DNA of 5,224 nucleotides from DATNNN01 sp035601815. GTDB lineage: Bacteria > Pseudomonadota > Alphaproteobacteria > Rhizobiales > Xanthobacteraceae. Positions 1-4,869 of this stretch are shown here, piece by piece; position 1 is the stretch's first letter, and each line of letters begins with the position of its first letter. The notes beneath the pieces are model-generated. The model worked only from the letters and a program-made list of their open reading frames with translations, searched no databases and was not told the DNA's origin. The DNA lies in contig DATNNN010000100.1 of NCBI GenBank assembly GCA_035601815.1, positions 1 to 5,224 on the forward strand, written 5' to 3'. The position numbers and the translations under genes are program-made.

Positions 1-765
1 ACAACCACGCGGGCTTTCCCGACGGCATCGCCGGCCCGGAGCTCCTCGCCCGCATGGCGAGGCAGGCGAAGAAATACGGCGCCGCCATCGAACACGGCAC
101 GGTCGCGGCGCTCGCCCGCGACGGCGGCGGCTTCGCCGCCACGGTCGACGGCGATATCCTGCTCGCGCACACGGTGATCTTCGCCGCCGGCGTTGTGGAC
201 ATCGAGCCCGCGCTGCCGAACCTGGAGCGCGCGATCCGGCGCGGCCTCATCCGTCATTGCGGCATCTGCGACGGCTATGAGGTGCGCGGCGACAAGATCG
301 GGGTCATCGGCCATGGCGAGCAGGGCCTTGGGCGAAACGCTGTTCCTGCGCACCTACAGCGACGACATTACGCTCCTCTCCCTCGGCGAGCCGCTGCACC
401 CCACCCCCGAGCATCGCGCGCGCATGGAGAAGGCGGGCATCAAAGGCGTCGAGGAAGCGGTGCGCCGCGTGGTGACCAAGGACGATCGCATCGCCGCGGT
501 GGAAACCGCGAGCGGCAGGACACTCGCCTTCGACACGCTCTACTCGGCGCTCGGCAGCGTGCCGCGGACGGAGATGCTGCGGCCGCTCGGCGTCCACCTC
601 ACGCCGAACGGCTGCATCAAGTGCGGCGACCACCAGTGCAGCTCGGTGGACGGCCTCCATGCCGCCGGCGACATCATCGAGGGGCTCGACCAGATCAGCG
701 CCGCCATGGGCCATGCGGCCGTCGCGGCGGTCGCCGTCCACAACCGTTTGCGCCAATACAAATAA
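1..765 (+). CDS. Thioredoxin-reductase-like FAD/NAD(P)H oxidoreductase, 5'-truncated by window edge and frameshifted
   Basis: Flavoprotein of the pyridine-nucleotide disulphide oxidoreductase class II (thioredoxin reductase-like) family, which uses NAD(P)H and FAD to reduce a disulphide; the partner here is unknown. The gene enters from the left edge, read in codons from position 3: NHAGFPDGIAGPELLARM matches the family's FAD-domain segment. A redox-active CGIC motif lies at 258-269. The NAD(P)-binding turn VIGHGEQ follows, and there the frame breaks: one extra G in the GGG run at 323-325 shifts reading by one base. Removing it joins HGEQ to ALGETLFLRTY exactly as homologues read. The rest is intact, with the C-terminal FAD signature HAAGDIIEGLDQISAAMGHA and a stop at 763-765. 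Both halves show no other decay, so a sequencing error or a very recent mutation is likelier than an old pseudogene. The family call is firm; true thioredoxin reductase activity is not shown. Confidence 0.85.
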
Positions 766-820
766 GGGCTTGACGGCGGTGCCGCATAAATACCTCCGCT
801 ATGTCGGGTAGTTGGCAGAC

Positions 821-846
821 GGAACTTTGTCCCTGGTTACAACGTT
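821..846 (+). promoter_or_regulatory. Putative sigma-EcfG (general stress response) promoter, GGAAC-N17-CGTT
   Basis: GGAAC at 821-825 and CGTT at 843-846 are separated by exactly 17 bases. This matches the alphaproteobacterial EcfG/SigT/RpoE2 consensus (GGAAC, 16-17 bases, CGTT), which is controlled by the PhyR-NepR-EcfG partner switch. It lies on the same strand as the Crp/Fnr gene and in its upstream gap. A transcript starting near 853-856 would leave a leader of about 100 bases. No convincing sigma-70 pair is visible in the gap. The match is seen directly; its activity is inferred. Confidence 0.7.
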
Positions 847-886
847 ATCCGCCCGAACTCACAGAATCGCACACTTCTTCGCACTT

Positions 887-907
887 TGACGCATATCGGG
901 AGCGTCA
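887..907 (+). promoter_or_regulatory. Inverted repeat TGACGC-N9-GCGTCA in the regulator's leader
   Basis: Perfect six-base arms, TGACGC (887-892) and GCGTCA (902-907), flank nine bases. The repeat lies between the predicted EcfG start site and the Shine-Dalgarno of the Crp/Fnr gene. It could be a dimer operator, for example for autoregulation, or a weak RNA hairpin. It is not a canonical CRP (TGTGA-N6-TCACA) or FNR (TTGAT-N4-ATCAA) box. Chance occurrence of six-base arms is not excluded. Confidence 0.35.
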
Positions 908-937
908 TCGCTCTCTTCGTTTGCCCGCTCTCCCGGC

Positions 938-943
938 GGAGGG
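938..943 (+). promoter_or_regulatory. Shine-Dalgarno GGAGGG that decides the start of the Crp/Fnr gene
   Basis: GGAGGG abuts the ATG at 944 with no spacer, which is unusable for initiation there. The in-frame GTG at 953 lies nine bases downstream of it, within the workable range, so GTG 953 is the better start. The same six bases can pair with CTCTCC at 928-933 around a CGGC tetraloop (one G-U pair), which would hide the ribosome site. Confidence 0.6.
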
Positions 944-952
944 ATGAAAATC

Positions 953-1678
953 GTGGCAGCCACCGGCCTATCCAGCGTCACCGGGCGCAACCGTCTGCTT
1001 GACGCGCTGCATGCGGACGCCTGCGCGCTGCTCGAGCCGCACCTGAAGGAATTCGCGCTCGATCAGGGCGCGCTCCTGCAAGAGCAGGGCGAGAAGATCG
1101 AATACGTCTACTTCCCGCAGAGCGGGATGATTTCGCTGCTCGCGGTGATGACCCACGGCGACGCGATCGAGACGGCGACCGTCGGCCGCGAGGGCGCCGT
1201 GGGCGCCATGTCGGGCCTGGGCATGCGCATCTCCTTCACCCGCGCCACGGTGCAGATGCCCGGCGTGGCGCTGCGCATCGCCACGTCGCGCTTTCAGGAA
1301 GCGGTGGAGGAAAGCGCTCCGATTCGCAACATCGTCGTGCGCTACAACGAGCTCCTGCTGGTACAGGTGCAGCAGGCCGCCGCCTGCAACGCCCTGCACG
1401 ACGTGCAACAGCGTCTGTGCCGCTGGCTGATCCAGACGCGCGACCGCACCGACACCGACATTATTCCCTACACCCAGGAATTCCTGGCGCAGATCCTCGG
1501 GGTGCGCCGCACCACCGTGTCGCAGATCGCGCGCCAGCTGCAGAAGTCGGGCGCCATCCGCTACCACCGCGGCCGCATCGAGATCACCGGCCGCAAGAAG
1601 CTCGAGCAGGCCGCGTGCGAGTGCTACGCCATCGTGCGCCGGCAGACCGAGCAGTATCTGCCGCGGGTGCGGGAGTAG
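953..1678 (+). CDS. Crp/Fnr-family transcriptional regulator
   Basis: Cytoplasmic DNA-binding regulator of 241 residues from the GTG start (244 from ATG 944), a normal length for the Crp/Fnr family. The N-terminal half is a cNMP-binding-type beta-barrel (about residues 28-118). The middle, rich in long helical residues (about 120-160), would be the dimerisation helix. The C-terminus is a winged helix-turn-helix (about 174-225) with the recognition stretch GVRRTTVSQIARQLQKSG. The barrel's phosphate-binding cassette position reads VGREGAVGAM and lacks the Arg-Ser/Thr pair of cAMP binders. There is no FNR-type N-terminal cysteine cluster, since the only cysteine near the N-terminus is C24. The sensed signal is therefore unknown. 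The gene lies behind an EcfG-type promoter and 51 bases ahead of a patatin-like gene, so it may respond to general stress and share a transcript. Family assignment is strong; regulon and effector cannot be read from the sequence. Confidence 0.9.
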   Translation: MAATGLSSVTGRNRLLDALHADACALLEPHLKEFALDQGALLQEQGEKIEYVYFPQSGMISLLAVMTHGDAIETATVGREGAVGAMSGLGMRISFTRATVQMPGVALRIATSRFQEAVEESAPIRNIVVRYNELLLVQVQQAAACNALHDVQQRLCRWLIQTRDRTDTDIIPYTQEFLAQILGVRRTTVSQIARQLQKSGAIRYHRGRIEITGRKKLEQAACECYAIVRRQTEQYLPRVRE

Positions 1679-1729
1679 CCCCTTCATTCCGGTCGTAGCG
1701 GCAAGCGCCTGATTTGCTATGAAGGGAGA

Positions 1730-2566
1730 ATGTTCGACGCCATCTCCTTCGCCGGCGGCGGCAACCGCTGCTATTGGCAGGGCGGCTTCTACGAGGCCGC
1801 GTCCGAGCGCCTCGACCTCGCGGCACCGCGCATGGTGGCGGCGAGCGCCGGCGCCTTCGCCTGCATCTACTCCCTGCTCGGCCTCGGGGCCCGGGTGCGG
1901 GCGCTGGTCTATGCCGGCTGCGGCCCGCAGGTGAAGAACTTCGATTTCGCCGCCTGGCGCGAAGGAAAGCCGCTCTGTCCCGTGGGCGGCCTATACCGCG
2001 CGCTCATCGACGAGGTGATCGACGGGCCGGCGCTTAACCGCCTGCGCGGGATCACCGATCTTTCGGTGGCGGTCACGCGCCTCCCCCGCTACTTGCCGCC
2101 GCTCCTGGGTGCGGCGGTCGGCATCTCCGCCTATCAGATCGAGAAGCGGCTGTTTCACCCGGTACATCCGCGCTTCGGCCGCGCGCTCGGCTTCCGCCAG
2201 GAGTTCGTGCGGGTGCGCGACATGGCGAGCCCGGCCGCGCTCGGCGACCTCTTGATCGCGTCGAGCTGCGTGCCGCCGTTCATGCCGATCACGAACATCG
2301 GCGGGGTTCCGGCCTTCGACGGCGGCCTCGTGGACAACGTGCCGGTGGCGCCGCTCGAGGCCATCGAGCAAGCCGGCGGGCGCACGCTGGTGCTGCTCAC
2401 GCGGAAGTACAAGCACGTGCCTCGAATAGCGAACCGGACCTACGTGCAGCCGTCGGAACCGGTGCGGGTCAAGCAGTTCGACGTGACCGACCCCGCCGGC
2501 ATGCGCGCGGCGTATGAGCTGGGGTTGAAGGATGGGGCGGCGTTCGCGCGGGCGCGGGCCAATTAG
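1730..2566 (+). CDS. Patatin-like phospholipase family protein
   Basis: Predicted serine lipid acyl hydrolase of 278 residues with the Ser-Asp dyad of the patatin fold. The oxyanion-hole glycines are in FAGGGNRCYWQGGF (G9-G11, R13). The nucleophile is S39 in AASAGA and the dyad Asp is D197 in FDGGLVDNVP, all in the usual order and spacing. The nucleophile elbow is A-x-S-x-G rather than the common G-x-S-x-G. No signal peptide is seen, so the protein is probably cytoplasmic or membrane-peripheral. The ATG at 1730 is preceded by AAGGGAG at 1722-1728, slightly close but usable. The next in-frame ATG (residue 35) would remove the oxyanion hole, which supports this start. It follows the Crp/Fnr gene by 51 bases with no clear terminator or promoter between, so co-transcription is plausible. 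The substrate (phospholipid, storage lipid or other ester) is not evident. Confidence 0.9.
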   Translation: MFDAISFAGGGNRCYWQGGFYEAASERLDLAAPRMVAASAGAFACIYSLLGLGARVRALVYAGCGPQVKNFDFAAWREGKPLCPVGGLYRALIDEVIDGPALNRLRGITDLSVAVTRLPRYLPPLLGAAVGISAYQIEKRLFHPVHPRFGRALGFRQEFVRVRDMASPAALGDLLIASSCVPPFMPITNIGGVPAFDGGLVDNVPVAPLEAIEQAGGRTLVLLTRKYKHVPRIANRTYVQPSEPVRVKQFDVTDPAGMRAAYELGLKDGAAFARARAN

Positions 2567-2600
2567 GTAGCGCGCGGTAGCTTTGCCGATGGGTGATTAC

Positions 2601-2624
2601 CGCAGGACAACTCGTTATCCTGCG
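2601..2624 (+). repeat. Inverted repeat (CGCAGGA/TCCTGCG) between patatin gene and small membrane protein gene
   Basis: Perfect seven-base arms, CGCAGGA (2601-2607) and TCCTGCG (2618-2624). After one C-A mismatch, two more A-T pairs form inside, leaving a CTCG tetraloop (2611-2614). No T-run follows, so it does not look like an intrinsic terminator. It could be an operator for the small gene starting 40 bases downstream, or an RNA processing or stabilising hairpin for the patatin transcript. Confidence 0.45.
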
Positions 2625-2653
2625 AATAAGATGCTGCGGAATCAGAAGTGAAC

Positions 2654-2659
2654 AGGAGG
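2654..2659 (+). promoter_or_regulatory. Near-perfect Shine-Dalgarno AGGAGG of the small membrane protein gene
   Basis: AGGAGG lies four bases before the ATG at 2664. It is the strongest ribosome site in the window. It is the main reason to prefer the 2664 reading frame over the overlapping, slightly longer open frames in this gap, which lack a placed Shine-Dalgarno. Confidence 0.7.
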
Positions 2660-2663
2660 GAGG

Positions 2664-2843
2664 ATGTGCCAATCTGTCCGTGTCCGGTTGGCGCCTTCGC
2701 AACGCGCCACGATCAAAAAATGGTACGGCGTCATCATCCCGATTTACGCATCGATCGGGCTTTTCATCCTCGGCGGTCTTATTTTCACGCAGGGTCCGCG
2801 GTCGCCCGAGCCGACCGCCGTTGCGCGGGCGGTCGACCGGTGA
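2664..2843 (+). CDS. Small single-pass membrane protein (59 aa), hypothetical
   Basis: A short gene that I do not recognise by family. It has ATG 2664, 59 codons and TGA at 2841-2843. The product has a basic N-terminus (R6, R8, R14, K18, K19), then one hydrophobic stretch from about W20 to T42 with WYGVIIPIYASIGLF at its start. A polar, proline-rich tail of 17 residues ends in AVARAVDR. By the positive-inside rule the N-terminus would be cytoplasmic and the tail periplasmic. No cleavage site is obvious, so it is more likely a membrane anchor or bitopic protein than a secreted one. Support comes from the AGGAGG four bases upstream, an in-frame TGA at 2649-2651 that fixes the start, and the coherent hydrophobic pattern, which is unlikely in a random frame. 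It sits 97 bases after the patatin gene and converges with the FAH-reductase gene, with 46 bases between stops. Confidence 0.6.
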   Translation: MCQSVRVRLAPSQRATIKKWYGVIIPIYASIGLFILGGLIFTQGPRSPEPTAVARAVDR

Positions 2844-2889
2844 TCTTTCCGCCGCAGGCCTACCATTTTTGACACGCTGCCGATGACAG

Positions 2890-4719
2890 CTAGGCGGCTT
2901 TCGCCTCTTTCGCCACCTTCACCCCGCCGCCTTCGGTCAGCATGACCTTGTTCAGCAACTTCACCAGCGCATAGACCGCTTCGATCGCCGGCGCCGGGGT
3001 GTTGGTGAGCTTGGCCATCTCCAGGATCGAGCCAATCAGGGCCTCGGTCTCGAGCGAGCGGCCCGCCTCCACGTCTTGCAGCATGGAGGTCTTGTGGGCG
3101 CCGACGCTCTCGGCGCCGGCGATGCGTTTCTCGATCGAGACGCGGAAAGTGACGCCGAGCTTCTGCGCGATGTCCTGGGCTTCCTTCATCATGGTGGCGG
3201 CGAGCTCGCGGGTCTCGGCGAACTGGCAGATGTCGACGAGCGTCGCGTGGGTGAGCGCCGAGATCGGGTTGAAGGAGAGATTGCCCCAGGCCTTGAGCCA
3301 GATCTCCGAGCGGATGTCGTCGAGCACGCGCGATTTCAGCCCCGCCTTGACGAACACGTCGTGCAGGAGCTTCACGCGCTCGCTGCTCTTGCCGTCAAGC
3401 TCGCCGATGGGAAAGCGGTCGCCCTCCACGTGGTGGATGACGCCGGGCGCGGTCACGGCGGCGGCGGGATAGACCACGCAGCCGATGACGCGCGCCGGAT
3501 CGATGCGCTTGGTCAACACGCCGGACGGATCGAGGCTCTTCAGGCGCTGGCCGTCGTATTGCCCGCCGAGCTTCTGGAAATACCACCACGGCAGGCCGTT
3601 CTGCACCGTAAGCACGACCGTGTTGTCGTCGAGCATAGTGTCGATGTCGCGCACCACCTGATCGAGGAAGTGCGCCTTGACCGCGAGCACGATGATGTCT
3701 TGCTTGCCGGCCTCGGCGGGCTTGTTCACCGCCTTGACCTTGGCGGTCTGCACCTTGCCGTCGTGCCACTCGAGCTTGATGCCGTTCTTCTGGATGGCGG
3801 TGAGCTGAATGCCCTGGTCGATGACGGTCACGTCGTTGCCGGCGAGCGCGAACTTCGCCGCCATGAGGCCGCCGATGGCGCCGGCGCCGACGACGCAGAT
3901 GCGCTGCGGCTTCGGCTCCCCTTTCAGGAGATACGGGCTCGGCAGCACCTGGTCGAATTTGTTCGTCAGCGTGCCGACGCCGTCGATCACGATGTCCACC
4001 GAGTTCGAGGCCGCGCCCATAACGCCGGCGCCGAGCGAGGTGCCGCAGGCGATGATGTCGCCGGGCATCAGCGTCATGTCCTTGGAGAGCGCCGCCACGA
4101 GCTTGTGCGGCGGGAAGAACATGTCGGAGACGGGATAGTTCTGCACTTCCTTGCCGTTCAGGACGGTGCGGATCGTGAGCTTGATGGGATCGACGCCCGT
4201 CGTGATCACCGGGCCGAACACGCCGAAGGTGTCGAAGCTCTTGGCGCGGGCCCACTGGTCGAAGGTGGGGAATTTCTTCAAAAGGTCGGCGGCCGTGACG
4301 TCGTTGACGCAGGTGTAGCCGAAGATCGCGTCCTTGGCCTCGGCCTCGCTGATGTTGAAGCATTTCTTGCCGATGACGACGCCGAGCTCGCCCTCGTAGA
4401 CGATGCGGCCGGTGTAGGTGCTCGGCCGCCGAATGGGCTCGCCGTGGGGATGGAACGCATTCGGGGCTTTCAGAAAATAGAGCGGCTCGGTGGGTTCCTG
4501 GAAATCGTTCTTGGCCGCGAGGTGGTGGAAGTTGTTCCACAGGCCGATCATCTTGGTCGGCTCGCACGGGGTGAGCACCTTGACCTCGGAAAGCTTGAGC
4601 GTCTCGCCGGTGGCCTTGGGATTGGCGAACATGTCACCGGAATGGACGGCGATGGTTTCGCCGTCGAGCGTGCCGAAGCCGGCTTTGCCGCCCTTGTCGA
4701 AGCGGATCCAGTGGGTCAT
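2890..4719 (-). CDS. Fusion protein: fumarylacetoacetate hydrolase (FAH) family domain + 2-dehydropantoate 2-reductase (PanE/ApbA-type) domain
   Basis: A 609-residue cytoplasmic protein in one unbroken frame. Residues 1-258 form an FAH-family domain, a divalent-metal hydrolase/isomerase/decarboxylase of 2-oxo acids such as acylpyruvates. The metal ligands are E109 and E111 in YEGELGVVIG and D140 in GYTCVNDVTAADL, with K160 downstream and the C-terminal GDIIACGTSLGAG and DGVGTLTN. Residues 272-592 form a complete ketopantoate-reductase-type domain. It has the NAD(P)H loop VVGAGAIGG (278-284), then K476, N480 and N484 in LKAWGNLSFNPISALT, and S545 and E557. That spacing agrees with E. coli PanE K176/N180/N184/S244/E256. 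A linker of about 13 residues joins the domains, and a lysine/alanine-rich tail ends the protein. The start ATG at 4719 has GGGAGG six bases upstream (4726-4731). Both active sites look intact, so a bifunctional catabolic enzyme acting on 2-oxo acids is inferred. Either substrate is unknown, and a role in pantothenate synthesis is not implied. Confidence 0.93.
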   Translation of the reverse strand: MTHWIRFDKGGKAGFGTLDGETIAVHSGDMFANPKATGETLKLSEVKVLTPCEPTKMIGLWNNFHHLAAKNDFQEPTEPLYFLKAPNAFHPHGEPIRRPSTYTGRIVYEGELGVVIGKKCFNISEAEAKDAIFGYTCVNDVTAADLLKKFPTFDQWARAKSFDTFGVFGPVITTGVDPIKLTIRTVLNGKEVQNYPVSDMFFPPHKLVAALSKDMTLMPGDIIACGTSLGAGVMGAASNSVDIVIDGVGTLTNKFDQVLPSPYLLKGEPKPQRICVVGAGAIGGLMAAKFALAGNDVTVIDQGIQLTAIQKNGIKLEWHDGKVQTAKVKAVNKPAEAGKQDIIVLAVKAHFLDQVVRDIDTMLDDNTVVLTVQNGLPWWYFQKLGGQYDGQRLKSLDPSGVLTKRIDPARVIGCVVYPAAAVTAPGVIHHVEGDRFPIGELDGKSSERVKLLHDVFVKAGLKSRVLDDIRSEIWLKAWGNLSFNPISALTHATLVDICQFAETRELAATMMKEAQDIAQKLGVTFRVSIEKRIAGAESVGAHKTSMLQDVEAGRSLETEALIGSILEMAKLTNTPAPAIEAVYALVKLLNKVMLTEGGGVKVAKEAKAA

Positions 4720-4725
4720 GGCGTG

Positions 4726-4731
4726 ACCTCC
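4726..4731 (-). promoter_or_regulatory. Shine-Dalgarno GGGAGG of the FAH-reductase fusion gene
   Basis: On the minus strand GGGAGG precedes the ATG (4719-4717) by six bases, which is ideal spacing. It fixes the N-terminus of the FAH domain and shows that the FAH part is the translated start of the fusion. Confidence 0.7.
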
Positions 4732-4830
4732 CGAAAGATTCGTTATTCTTGAACGGGCAATGTAGCACGCGCGGTTGCCGCAGGAACCGCCCTCTTTTCA
4801 AGCGGTTACTCAGGGGGGCGCTTTCAGTGG

Positions 4831-4861
4831 CGTCATGCCCGGCACAAGCCCGGCCATGACG
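4831..4861. repeat. Palindromic intergenic repeat (CGTCATG...CATGACG hairpin)
   Basis: Seven-base arms, CGTCATG (4831-4837) and CATGACG (4855-4861), continue inward after a C-C mismatch with CCGG/CCGG pairing (4839-4842 with 4850-4853) around a CACAAGC loop. Hairpins of this wording (GTCATG-CCCGG-loop-CCGG-CATGAC) are, from general knowledge, common dispersed extragenic repeats in Bradyrhizobium-like genomes. It starts nine bases beyond the stop of the upstream FAH gene and could stabilise or end that transcript. It has no T-run on the minus strand. Only one copy is in this window. Confidence 0.6.
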
Positions 4862-4869
4862 GCTGCCTA

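Noticed and set aside
770..792. TTGACG followed by TAAATA as a sigma-70 promoter for the Crp/Fnr gene
   Set aside because: The spacer would be only 11 bases, too short for a working sigma-70 promoter.
968..1687. Long minus-strand frame opposite the Crp/Fnr gene
   Set aside because: It is antisense shadow of a recognised helix-turn-helix gene, with no own ribosome site or domain.
2812..2835. Eight-base GC stem CGACCGCC/GGCGGTCG as a terminator between the convergent genes
   Set aside because: It lies inside the small gene's codons and has no T-run directly after it on either strand; ATTTTT at 2865-2870 is too far away.
2593..2886. Longer open frames of 97 and 74 codons overlapping the small membrane protein
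   Set aside because: They lack a well-placed Shine-Dalgarno and encode Arg/Ser-rich text with no hydrophobic or domain pattern; the 2664 frame has AGGAGG and a clean membrane segment.
3895..3930. A separate translation start for the reductase half of the fusion (internal GGGGAG at 3916-3921, minus strand)
   Set aside because: No ATG, GTG or TTG lies at a suitable distance before the nucleotide-binding VVGAGAIGG; the first Met (286) falls within that fold, so the reductase is read only as part of the fusion.
3076..4752. Very long open frame (558 codons) on the plus strand opposite the FAH-reductase gene
   Set aside because: Its translation is low-complexity, rich in His/Asp/Arg/Val and matches no family; it is the mirror of GC-biased codons in a clearly recognisable minus-strand gene.
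4783..4807. GGAAC-N16-GGTT on the plus strand as a second EcfG promoter
   Set aside because: The -10 has a mismatch and no plus-strand gene lies downstream; the sequence is better explained as the GCGGTT/AACCGC repeats.
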